Of a DNA stretch of 64,000 bases, positions 7,094-14,890 are shown one piece after another. Under the pieces are notes generated by a model. It saw nothing but the letters and a program-made list of their open reading frames with translations, made no database searches and had not been told where the DNA came from. Source of the DNA: Pseudonocardia sp. DSM 110487 (GTDB lineage: Bacteria > Actinomycetota > Actinomycetes > Mycobacteriales > Pseudonocardiaceae); contig NZ_CP080521.1 in the NCBI RefSeq assembly GCF_019468565.1, forward strand, positions 2,418,001 through 2,482,000. Direction: 5' to 3'. Both the position numbers and the translations under genes were made by a program. Position 1 is the first letter of the stretch, and every line of letters starts with the position of its first letter.

Positions 7094-8740
7094 CTACACG
7101 AGGTCGTGCTCGTAGGCGAAGGCGGTGGCCGCCGCCCGCGAGGAGACGCCGAGCTTGGCGAACATGTTGCTCACGTGCCGGGCGACCGTCCTGTCGCTGA
7201 TCACGAGGTCGTCGGCGATGTCCCGGTTCGTCGCGCCCGTCGCGACCAGGCGAAGCACCTCGATCTCCCGGGGGGTCAAGCCGCATGCGCCGGAGGGCGC
7301 GGCACGACCCGTGAGCGCTCGCACCTGATCGAGCGCGGGCGCGGCGCCCAGCTGCTCGAAGATCCGGCGCGCGGCGTCCAGCTCCAGCTCGGCGGTGTCG
7401 TGGTCGCCCAGCTGGCGGCACGCCCGCGCCACCTGCAGCCGGACCCGTGCCGTCTCGTAGACCGCGTCGAGCTCGTGCCATGCGACCCACGCCCGGCGCA
7501 GGGCGCGGTTGGCGCGGCCCGCGTCACCGTCGGCGAGCAGCACGCATCCACGGGCGTATCCGACCACCGCGCGCAGGTACGGCGTGTCGAACGCCGCGAC
7601 GACGTCGTCCAGCTCGGCCACCGCCATCCGGGCGTCCTCGTTGGCCCCGGCTGCGAGCGTGATCTCGACATACGCGGACAGCACCCTGGAACGCTCCACC
7701 ACGCCCTCGGCCTCCAGCACGGTCCGCTGGATGGCGGCGACCGCGTCCTCGAGCCTGCCCTGCGCAAGCCGGAGCAGCGCCAGCCCCGGTTGCACGGGGT
7801 GTCCGCGGGTGCTGGCTTCGCGGTAGCACTCCTCGGCCCGGACGAACTCGCCGCGCAACCGCAGCAGCTCGGCCTGCTGGTACAGCGCCATGCCCAGCAC
7901 CGGGTCGGGCGGGTCGGACAGGTGGGCGCACGCCTGCCGGACCTCCTCGAGGGCGTCGGCCCACTCGCCGCGCAGCGTCATGATCTCCGAGCGGTGCACG
8001 AGGCACTGGCCTCTGAAGGGCTTGAGGCCCTGCTGGGTGGCGCACCAGCGGCTCAGCGCCGCGGTCCACTCCTGCACGCGACGTACGTCGAACATCTGCC
8101 TGCAGGTGAGGATCATGGCGCAGTAGACGATCCCGGCGGCGACCGCCGACACCTCGCCGGTCGTCACCGCCACCATCGCCTCGTCCAGCATCGCCATGCC
8201 TTGCGCCGCTCGACCCTGCGCGACCAGCGACTGGCCCTGTCCCAGCCGGCCGAGCGCCTCGAGATCGGCGTCGCCGAACCGGTCGGCTGTCTCGGTGATC
8301 TCGACGAATGTGCGGTACGCGGACTCGGCGTCGCCGCCGCCCAGCGCCTGCAGCGCGGCGGGGAGGCGCAGGTATCCCTGTTCCACGCAGTCGAGCTCGC
8401 CGTCTTCCAGGATGTGCCGCGCCCGCGCCAGCCAGCCGCCACCCCGGGCGTGCTCACCGCGCAGGAGGAGCGTCAGCCCGAGCCAGAACGCACACCGGAC
8501 GGCAGGTGCCTTCTCGCCTCGGTCCAGGAACGCGTGATGCGCTCGCTCCCATGTCGCGTCGGCCGTTTCGCGGTGACCGATGAGGTGGGCTGCCGTCGCC
8601 AGCCTGTCGAGGTCCTCCGCATCGAGTGCTTCGCGCCGGTCGGCGTCCGACAGGTGCTGGTACGCGTCTCGCCAGGCCCGCCGGAGGTGGGCTTCGCGGC
8701 CCCGCATCACGGCGTCATCGGCCGACGGCGCCTGCGCCAT
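7094..8740 (-). CDS. LuxR-family transcriptional regulator with TPR-like repeats
   Basis: About 548 residues. The C-terminal ~65 residues are a clear LuxR (GerE) helix-turn-helix: LTPREIEVLRLVATGATNR, then VISDRTVARHVSNMFAKL. The rest is a long array of alanine-rich helix pairs of TPR character, without the N-terminal ATPase found in LAL regulators. I chose ATG 8740; an alternative ATG is at 8708, and neither has a convincing ribosome site. The open frame extends further upstream, but there it overlaps the divergent barstar gene. The downstream membrane protein (6279-6965) is a candidate target. Confidence 0.85.
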   Translation of the reverse strand: MAQAPSADDAVMRGREAHLRRAWRDAYQHLSDADRREALDAEDLDRLATAAHLIGHRETADATWERAHHAFLDRGEKAPAVRCAFWLGLTLLLRGEHARGGGWLARARHILEDGELDCVEQGYLRLPAALQALGGGDAESAYRTFVEITETADRFGDADLEALGRLGQGQSLVAQGRAAQGMAMLDEAMVAVTTGEVSAVAAGIVYCAMILTCRQMFDVRRVQEWTAALSRWCATQQGLKPFRGQCLVHRSEIMTLRGEWADALEEVRQACAHLSDPPDPVLGMALYQQAELLRLRGEFVRAEECYREASTRGHPVQPGLALLRLAQGRLEDAVAAIQRTVLEAEGVVERSRVLSAYVEITLAAGANEDARMAVAELDDVVAAFDTPYLRAVVGYARGCVLLADGDAGRANRALRRAWVAWHELDAVYETARVRLQVARACRQLGDHDTAELELDAARRIFEQLGAAPALDQVRALTGRAAPSGACGLTPREIEVLRLVATGATNRDIADDLVISDRTVARHVSNMFAKLGVSSRAAATAFAYEHDLV

Positions 8741-8815
8741 CTGCCGCAATCTACCGGTTGATCCCGTTCGGCACGAGCGCTGCGGTGCCGCCGAGGTCTG
8801 TGATCGAATAGCCGC

Positions 8816-9283
8816 GTGGACGCTGCTGCGGCGCGGATCGGGAAGCTGCTGCCCGGCCTGGCCGGCCGCGGCGTGCTGCTGGCCGCTCCGGCGGACGCCG
8901 AACACGTGCGGCGGATGCTGGTCGACGGCGGCTACGCGGTGGCGGAAGCGCAGGGGGACGCAACCGGGATGCGGGAGGCGCAGGCGGCGATCGCGCGGGC
9001 GTTGCGGCTGCCGCCGACGGCGGGGCGCAACCTCGACGCCCTGGTCGACTCGTTGCGGGACCTGGCCACCTGGTGGCCGGATGACGAGCGGGTCGCACTG
9101 CTCTGGCCGGGAGCGGAGCGGCTGGTGGAGGCGGATCTGCCCGGCTTCCTCACCTTGACCGAGATCCTCCGCGCCGCCACCGACGACCTGTGGCGCGGGG
9201 GAACGCCCGGCGACCGGCTGTTCGAGACGGTCGCCTTCGTGCGTCGCCACGGTGTGCGGGAGCTGGGGGAGGCGTCCGCATGA
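8816..9283 (+). CDS. Barstar-family ribonuclease inhibitor
   Basis: A 155-residue protein from GTG 8816. Its central region matches barstar: an ALRLPPTAGRNLDALVDSLR stretch mirrors the barstar helix that plugs the RNase active site. Barstar homologues bind and block barnase/RNase Sa-type enzymes in the cytoplasm. Its stop overlaps by 4 bp (ATGA, 9280-9283) the start of an RNase Sa-like gene. Immunity is therefore translated first, and the pair behaves as a toxin-immunity module. Confidence 0.88.
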   Translation: MDAAAARIGKLLPGLAGRGVLLAAPADAEHVRRMLVDGGYAVAEAQGDATGMREAQAAIARALRLPPTAGRNLDALVDSLRDLATWWPDDERVALLWPGAERLVEADLPGFLTLTEILRAATDDLWRGGTPGDRLFETVAFVRRHGVRELGEASA

Positions 9284-9693
9284 TCAGGCGAGTGCTCGGC
9301 CTGCTGCTCGCCGCGTTCGCGCTGGCCGGCTGCCAGGCGGCGCCGAGCCCGGCGCCGCCCGCCAGCAGCCCGGCCGCCGCCGTGACGGACGCAGTCCCGG
9401 ACTGCACCGAGGAACTGCCGCCCGAGGCGCACGAGGTGATCGCGGACATCGAGGCGGGCGGGCCGTACGAGTACCCGCGCAACGACGGCGTGACGTTCGG
9501 CAACCGCGAAGGCCTGCTGCCCGACGAGGAACGCGGCTACTACCGCGAGTTCACGGTCGAGACGCCCGGGCTGAACCACCGGGGCGCCCGCCGGATCGTC
9601 ACCGGTGGGCCGGATGAGCGCGACCCCGAACACTGGTACTACACCGACGACCACTATGAGAGCTTCTGCGAGTTCCTCCCCGACGGCAGGTGA
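9280..9693 (+). CDS. Guanyl-specific ribonuclease, RNase Sa type, predicted lipoprotein
   Basis: 137 residues. The N-terminus is a lipoprotein signal ending in ALAGC (Cys18), followed by a Pro/Ala/Ser linker. The mature domain follows RNase Sa closely. Cys42 and Cys130 match its disulfide. Predicted catalytic residues are Glu90 (in YYREFTV), Arg104/Arg105 (ARRIV) and His125 (YTDDHYESF). RNase Sa enzymes are usually freely secreted; a lipobox is less usual and would tether this one to the outer face of the membrane. It is translationally coupled to the barstar gene upstream. Confidence 0.9.
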   Translation: MIRRVLGLLLAAFALAGCQAAPSPAPPASSPAAAVTDAVPDCTEELPPEAHEVIADIEAGGPYEYPRNDGVTFGNREGLLPDEERGYYREFTVETPGLNHRGARRIVTGGPDERDPEHWYYTDDHYESFCEFLPDGR

Positions 9694-9696
9694 GAC

Positions 9697-10182
9697 ATGG
9701 ATTCCCGACGGCTCGTGGTCGTCCGGCACGCGAAGTCGGCGTGGCCGGACGACGTTCCCGACGAGCAACGGCCGCTGAACCCGCGTGGCCGCCGCGACGC
9801 GCCGGTCGCGGGGCGTTGGATCCGCGAGCGCGTCGAACGGGTCGACGCCGTCGTCTGCTCGCCCGCCACGCGCACCCGCCAGACGTGGGCGCTGATCGCG
9901 CCTGAGCTGGGCGACGCGCCGGCTCCGGTCTTCGACGAGCGGGTGTACGCGGCGACGGTCGAGACGCTGCTCGCCGTGGTGCGCGGGATCTCCGCCGATG
10001 CCGGGTCGATGCTGCTGGTGGGGCACAACCCAGGGGTGTCCGACCTGGTCTTCTCCCTGACCGGTGAGCACGTGGAGCTGAAGACGTCCGCGATCGCGGT
10101 CCTCGACGTCACCGGCTCGTGGGCGGACGCGGCCCCGGGTCGTGTGAGACTGGTCGAGCACGCGACACCGCGTGGGTCCTGA
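9697..10182 (+). CDS. SixA-like phosphohistidine phosphatase
   Basis: 161 residues of the histidine phosphatase superfamily. RHAKSAW near residue 9 holds the phospho-accepting histidine, PLNPRG follows, and VGHNPG near residue 110 holds the second active-site histidine. The short size and the RHAKS signature place it with SixA-type enzymes, which remove phosphate from phosphohistidine or small molecules. It starts 3 bp after the ribonuclease stop, so it may be co-transcribed with the barstar/RNase pair. Confidence 0.88.
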   Translation: MDSRRLVVVRHAKSAWPDDVPDEQRPLNPRGRRDAPVAGRWIRERVERVDAVVCSPATRTRQTWALIAPELGDAPAPVFDERVYAATVETLLAVVRGISADAGSMLLVGHNPGVSDLVFSLTGEHVELKTSAIAVLDVTGSWADAAPGRVRLVEHATPRGS

Positions 10183-10241
10183 CCGCGAATTGGGCAGGGG
10201 CTACCGATGTCCGCGGAGGATGCGCCGACGAGAGTCTGGCC

Positions 10242-11042
10242 ATGACCTCGACCAACACGCGGTACGCGCTCCGGCTCGATCCGGGAGAGCGAGATCGCTA
10301 CCGGATGATGGCCGCCGCGGCACTCGAGGCGGAGGGCGCGGAGTGGGCCCGCGCGGGGATCGGACCCGGTGCGTCGGTGGCCGACATCGGGTGTGGGCCG
10401 GGTGCCGTCCTGCGGTTGCTCGCCGACGCGGTCGGTCCGGACGGGCAGGCGGTCGGTGTGGACGGCGCCACGGAGGCGGTCGAGGCGGCCCTCGCCGAGG
10501 TCGGGGAGCTGCCGCAGGCATCGGTGCGGCTCGGCGACGCCGCGGCGACCGGCCTGCCCGCCGCCGCGTTCGACGTCGTGATGTGCCGGCACGTGCTGGC
10601 CCACAACGGAGGCCGCGAAGCGCAGATCGTCGGGCACCTCGCCGAGCTGGCCCGGCCGGGTGGCGCGGTCTACCTCGTCGACGTCGACCACACCATGCTG
10701 TGGATGTCGCCACCGGATCCCGATGTGGCGGACCTGCACGGCAGGTACCTCGAATACCAGACCGGGCGTGGCAACGACCTGCAGGTAGGCCGGTCGCTCG
10801 GAGAGTTGCTCGAGGGTGCCGGTCTCACGGTCGATGCGTTCCGGGTGGCCGGACCGATCATCCGCGCACCAGCCGGTGTCCGCTCCCCGGCGTGGGCCGC
10901 GCGCGGTGAGCTGAGGGAATCCGGTCTCGCGACGGACGCGGACGTCACGCGCTGGGACGAGGCGTTCCGGCGGATGGACGCGCTCGCGCAGCGCCCGTGG
11001 GCATGCGTGACGACGGTGTCGGCCGTGGGGCGGAAGTCCTGA
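10242..11042 (+). CDS. Class I SAM-dependent methyltransferase
   Basis: A 266-residue Rossmann-fold methyltransferase. Motif I is VADIGCGPGAVLRLLADAV, an acidic residue in VGVDGATE closes strand 2, and FDVVMCRHVLAHN gives the strand 4 region. I chose ATG 10242, which fits the family start. It stands alone between the SixA gene and the convergent HTH gene. The substrate cannot be told from sequence. Confidence 0.82.
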   Translation: MTSTNTRYALRLDPGERDRYRMMAAAALEAEGAEWARAGIGPGASVADIGCGPGAVLRLLADAVGPDGQAVGVDGATEAVEAALAEVGELPQASVRLGDAAATGLPAAAFDVVMCRHVLAHNGGREAQIVGHLAELARPGGAVYLVDVDHTMLWMSPPDPDVADLHGRYLEYQTGRGNDLQVGRSLGELLEGAGLTVDAFRVAGPIIRAPAGVRSPAWAARGELRESGLATDADVTRWDEAFRRMDALAQRPWACVTTVSAVGRKS

Positions 11043-11070
11043 TCCCCGAAGCCCCGCCGATACCTGCACG

Positions 11071-11445
11071 TCAGTCCGCGAGCCAGCCGTAGGCCGTCTG
11101 CCGCGAGATGCCGAGTGCCTTGGCCATGGCGCTGATCTCCAGCCCCTGCTGCTTACCTGCGGACAGGAGCTCCCGCTGGCGGCCGCGGAGCTCGTCGATG
11201 CGCTCCGCGACCTCTCGCATCTGCTCGAGCAGCGCTTCGGCCTCCGGGCCGGTGCCGGCCCGGCTGCGCCCGACACCCGGCCGCGGGTAACGCCGAACCT
11301 CGTCGGCGTCCCACTGTTTGCGGCCCTGCTCGTCGGGCTCGGGGAGCGGCTGTGGCGCCTGGCCGCGCGAGACGTAACCGAGCCACGTCCCCGCCTTCAC
11401 GTCCCACGCGGCGGCGCACTCGGCGCTCGTCCAACGCTCCGTCAC
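11071..11445 (-). CDS. Small helix-turn-helix DNA-binding protein
   Basis: 124 residues. The C-terminal end is a canonical HTH: LEISAMAKALGISRQTAYGW. The N-terminal ~50 residues resemble a MerR/excisionase-like winged segment (MTERWTSAECAAAWDV), and a charged helical linker joins them. Its ATG at 11445 overlaps the stop of the M13 peptidase gene by 4 bp, so the two are translated together. It may control that peptidase or act elsewhere; no operator is evident. Confidence 0.7.
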   Translation of the reverse strand: MTERWTSAECAAAWDVKAGTWLGYVSRGQAPQPLPEPDEQGRKQWDADEVRRYPRPGVGRSRAGTGPEAEALLEQMREVAERIDELRGRQRELLSAGKQQGLEISAMAKALGISRQTAYGWLAD

Positions 11446-13403
11446 CAGATGCGCACCCGCTCATCCGGTGCGCGGTGGAGCGCGTCGCCCTCCCGCACGT
11501 CGAACGCCTCGTGGAAGGCGTCGAGGTTCGAGACGACGGCGTTGCAGCGCAAGTCGGGCGGTGAGTGCGGGTCGACGGCGAGCCGCCGGATCGCCTCGGC
11601 CTCGCGGGTGACGATCCGCCACACCTGCGCCCACCCGATGAGCACCCGCTGCAGCCCGGTGAAGCCGTCGATCACCGGCGCCTCCGCGCCGTCCAGCGCG
11701 ATCTTGTAGGCCTTGATCGCGATCGTCAGCCCGCCGAGGTCGCCGATGTTCTCCCCGACGGTGAGCGCGCCGTTGACCTTGTGGTCCGGCAGCCCCGCGG
11801 GGGAGAGCGCGCTGAACTGGTCGATCAGCGCCTTGGCGCGGCGTTCGAACTCGGCGCGGTCGCCCGGCTCCCACCAGTCGATCATGTTGCCGTCGCCGTC
11901 GTACTTGGAGCCCTGGTCGTCGAAGCCGTGCCCGATCTCGTGGCCGATGACGGCGCCGATCCCGCCGTAGTTCGCCGCATCGTCGGCCGCCACGTCGAAG
12001 AACGGCGGCTGCAGGATCGCGGCCGGGAACACGACCTCGTTCATCCGGGGGTGGTAGTAGGCGTTGACGGTCTGCGGCGTCATCAGCCACTCGTCGCGGT
12101 CCACCGGCCGGCCGATCTTGGCGAGCTGGAAGTCGGTGAACCAGGCACCGGACCGCAGCGCGTTGCCGAGCAGGTCGTCGGCCCTGATCTCGAGGGTCGA
12201 GTAGTCCTTCCACTTCTCCGGATAGCCGATCTTCGAACCGAACTTCGCCAGCTTCGCGAGCGCCCGCTCGCGCGTGGCGGGGCTCATCCAGTCCAGCTCG
12301 CTGATGCTCTGCCGGTAGGCCTCGACGAGGTTCGCGACGAGCTCGACCATCCGCTCCTTCGCCGCGGCGGGGAAGTGCCGCTCGACGTAGAGCTTGCCGA
12401 CCGCCTCCCCGAGCGCCCCCTGGACGACGCCGACGCCGCGCTTCCACCGCTCCCGCAGCTGCGGCGTGCCGGACAGGGTGCGGCCGTGGAAGTCGAAGTC
12501 CTCCTCGACGATCGCCTCGGTGAGGTAGTCGGCGCACGCGGATGCCGTGTGGATCGCGAGCCATTCCTGCCACTGCGACAGCGGCCGCTCCGCCCACAGC
12601 TTCGCGGCGGCGGCGACGAAGCTCGGCTGCCGGACGATGATCTCGTCGAAGGCGCCGTCCGGCGCCCCGAAGGCGGCGAGCCACGGCTCCCAGTCGAACT
12701 CCGGCGCGTTCTGCCGCAGCGCGGGCAGCGTCATGAGCGTGTAGGTCTTCTCGGCGTCGCGGTTGGTGACGCGGTCCCACGAGACGGCCGCGAGCGCGGT
12801 CTCGAGGTCCATCACGCGCTCCGCGAGCCCGGCCGGGTCGGGCAACCCGACGAGCTCGGCGAGGCGCGCGAGGTGCGCGACGTACGCCGCGCGGATCTCG
12901 GCGTAGGCGTCCTCGCGGTAGTAGGACTCGTCGGGCAGCCCCAGCCCGGACTGCTCGAGCTGCACCAGGTAGCGCGTGGCGTTCTTGGGGTCGGTGGCGA
13001 CGAACGTGCCGAACAGCGCCGTGCGGGCCTCCCGCTGGCGGCGGCCCAGCACCGCGGCGAGCCCGGCGCTGTCCTCGGCGGCCGAGACCTCGTCGAGCAG
13101 CGGCTTCAGCGGTGCGGTCCCGAGCGCCTCGATCCGCTCGACGTCCATGAACGACGCGTACAGGTCCGCGATCTTCTTGGCGTCGGCGCCCGGCTCCCCG
13201 GCCGCTTCCTCGATGATCGCCCGCACGTCCTCCTCGGCCTTGTCGTACAGCGCGCGGAACGCGCCGTCCTGCGCGCGGTCGTCGGGGATGACGTGCGTGC
13301 GCAGCCACTGGCCGTTGACGTGGGAGAACAGGTCGTCCTGTGGACGGATGGCGGGATCGACCCAGCGCAGGTCGAGCCCCGAGCGGATTGCCGAGGTCGT
13401 CAC
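11442..13403 (-). CDS. M13 (neprilysin/PepO) family zinc metallopeptidase
   Basis: 653 residues, usual for bacterial M13 enzymes. The zinc motif HEIGH is at 488-492 and is followed by GFDDQG. The third-ligand motif GENIGDLGG lies about 60 residues later, and the substrate-side NAYYHPRMNEVVFPAAI precedes the zinc site. There is no signal peptide, so it is predicted to be cytoplasmic. Members cleave small peptides. The start is 34 bp from the divergent ADP-ribosylglycohydrolase start. The small HTH gene overlaps its stop. Confidence 0.92.
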   Translation of the reverse strand: MTTSAIRSGLDLRWVDPAIRPQDDLFSHVNGQWLRTHVIPDDRAQDGAFRALYDKAEEDVRAIIEEAAGEPGADAKKIADLYASFMDVERIEALGTAPLKPLLDEVSAAEDSAGLAAVLGRRQREARTALFGTFVATDPKNATRYLVQLEQSGLGLPDESYYREDAYAEIRAAYVAHLARLAELVGLPDPAGLAERVMDLETALAAVSWDRVTNRDAEKTYTLMTLPALRQNAPEFDWEPWLAAFGAPDGAFDEIIVRQPSFVAAAAKLWAERPLSQWQEWLAIHTASACADYLTEAIVEEDFDFHGRTLSGTPQLRERWKRGVGVVQGALGEAVGKLYVERHFPAAAKERMVELVANLVEAYRQSISELDWMSPATRERALAKLAKFGSKIGYPEKWKDYSTLEIRADDLLGNALRSGAWFTDFQLAKIGRPVDRDEWLMTPQTVNAYYHPRMNEVVFPAAILQPPFFDVAADDAANYGGIGAVIGHEIGHGFDDQGSKYDGDGNMIDWWEPGDRAEFERRAKALIDQFSALSPAGLPDHKVNGALTVGENIGDLGGLTIAIKAYKIALDGAEAPVIDGFTGLQRVLIGWAQVWRIVTREAEAIRRLAVDPHSPPDLRCNAVVSNLDAFHEAFDVREGDALHRAPDERVRIW

Positions 13404-13437
13404 GGCTCCCCATCATGCCCGTGTTCTGATGGGGAGG

Positions 13438-14385
13438 ATGAACATCGATCGGGTCTCAGGCGTGTTGCTCGGCGTCGCGGTGGGCGACGCGCTGGGCGTT
13501 CCGTACGAGTACGGGAGCAGACCCCTTCCCGGGCCGGGCGAGCAGGCCCGCATGCTCGGTGGCGGGCTCGGCGGGTACGCGCCGGGGCAGTGGAGCGACG
13601 ACACCGAGATGACGAGCGTGATCGCGCGGGTCGCGGCCCGGTTCACCGACCTGCGCGACGAGACCGCGCTCGACGCCGTCGCCGCAGGCTTCCTCGGCTG
13701 GCACGCCGCCGGCCCGGCGGACATCGGTGTGCAGACCAGCACCGTGCTCGGGGCGCTGCGGGGCATCCAGGAGTCGGGCGCGGCCTCCCGCATGCGCGTA
13801 CAGGCCGCTGAGGTTCACGTCGTGACGGGCCGGAGCGCCGGCAACGGCTCGCTGATGCGTACCGCGCCCGTCGCGCTCGCGCACCTTGGCTCCCCGGCGG
13901 CGATCACTCGGGCTGCTCGCGCGGTGAGCAGCCTGACCCACCACGACCCTCAGGCAGGCGAGGCCTGCGCCCTCTGGTCCCTGGCGATCGACCATGCCGT
14001 CCGCACCGGTGAGATCGACGCGCGGGTCGGACTCGACCAGGTCGGTCCCGAGTGGGCGGGCCGGCTCGACGAGGCGGAGCAGGCTCCGCCCGAGAAGTTC
14101 TCGGGGGCGAACGGCTGGGTGGTCGCCGCGCTCCAAGGCGCCTGGTCGGCGATCGTGCACACGAGTGGCCTTGTGGACGGGCTGCAGGCCACGGTGAAGG
14201 CCGGTGGGGACACCGACACCGTCGCGGCGATCGCGGGCGGGCTGCTCGGCGCGGGGCACGGCGCGAGCGCGGTGCCCGACGAGTGGCGGGCGGCGGTGCA
14301 CGGCTGGCCGGGGCTGCGGGGCGACGACCTCACGGCCCTGGCCATGGACATCGTGCACCGGCATGATCCCGGGAGTGATCACTGA
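13438..14385 (+). CDS. ADP-ribosylglycohydrolase (DraG-like)
   Basis: 315 residues with the family's metal-site motifs: GVAVGDALGVPYE near the start, GQWSDDTEM near residue 55, GNGSLMR near 140, and GGDTDTVAAIAGGLLGA near 255. All the Asp and Thr positions for the two-Mg site appear to be present, so it should be active. Such enzymes remove ADP-ribose from proteins, nucleic acids or small molecules. Start ATG 13438 sits directly on a GGGGAGG stretch with no usable spacing; ATG 13429 in the same frame is an alternative. No ADP-ribosyltransferase is visible nearby. Confidence 0.88.
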   Translation: MNIDRVSGVLLGVAVGDALGVPYEYGSRPLPGPGEQARMLGGGLGGYAPGQWSDDTEMTSVIARVAARFTDLRDETALDAVAAGFLGWHAAGPADIGVQTSTVLGALRGIQESGAASRMRVQAAEVHVVTGRSAGNGSLMRTAPVALAHLGSPAAITRAARAVSSLTHHDPQAGEACALWSLAIDHAVRTGEIDARVGLDQVGPEWAGRLDEAEQAPPEKFSGANGWVVAALQGAWSAIVHTSGLVDGLQATVKAGGDTDTVAAIAGGLLGAGHGASAVPDEWRAAVHGWPGLRGDDLTALAMDIVHRHDPGSDH

Positions 14386-14815
14386 TCTCCGCGGCTACCT
14401 GCCGATCGTGGCGGTGGCGCTGGCCGTCGTGGGCGTGACGAGCTGCAGCGCCGCCCCTGGTCCCGCCCAGCAGGCCTTCGACCAGCGCTACCCGGGATTC
14501 GACGCCGTGACCTGGGAGCGGCAGCCCTACGGCTGGGAGGCCGCCTTCGGCGGCGACGACGGCGCGTACGAGGCGGAGTTCGACTTCTCAGGACAGTGGC
14601 TGGAGACGGAGGTCGAGGTCGTGGACGCGGCGGGCTTCCCAGCCGCCGTGCGCCAGGCGGTGCAGGCCACGACCCGCGGCGCCCACGTCGACAAGTGGGA
14701 GATCGAGATCACCCCGGCGGGAGAGTTCTACGAGGTCGAGGTCCTCGGTTCGGACGGCGAGTACTACTTCGACGCCGCCGGACGGCGGGCGGAGAACCGG
14801 TACGAGGACGCCTGA
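14363..14815 (+). CDS. Predicted lipoprotein with PepSY-like domain
   Basis: About 150 residues from ATG 14363, which overlaps the previous gene by 23 bp; GTG 14375 is an in-frame alternative. A hydrophobic segment ends in the lipobox-like VTSC. The mature part has two repeated strand-helix units of PepSY-like character, seen in the segments RYPGFDAVTWERQPYGWEA and VDKWEIEITPAGEFYEVEV. Family members bind small ligands or inhibit proteases outside the cell. Coupling to the ADP-ribosylglycohydrolase may be incidental. Confidence 0.7.
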   Translation: MIPGVITDLRGYLPIVAVALAVVGVTSCSAAPGPAQQAFDQRYPGFDAVTWERQPYGWEAAFGGDDGAYEAEFDFSGQWLETEVEVVDAAGFPAAVRQAVQATTRGAHVDKWEIEITPAGEFYEVEVLGSDGEYYFDAAGRRAENRYEDA

Positions 14816-14890
14816 GCCCGCTATTGCGGCTGGTAGGCGTGGATCGTCGTCGAGCGTGATGGCGTATCCCGGAATGGGAGCAGGGTCCGC

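Noticed and set aside
13429..13440. Start of the ADP-ribosylglycohydrolase at ATG 13429
   Set aside because: Possible, but it adds only Met-Gly-Arg and has no better ribosome site. The family usually begins with a short stretch before GVLLG, as from 13438.
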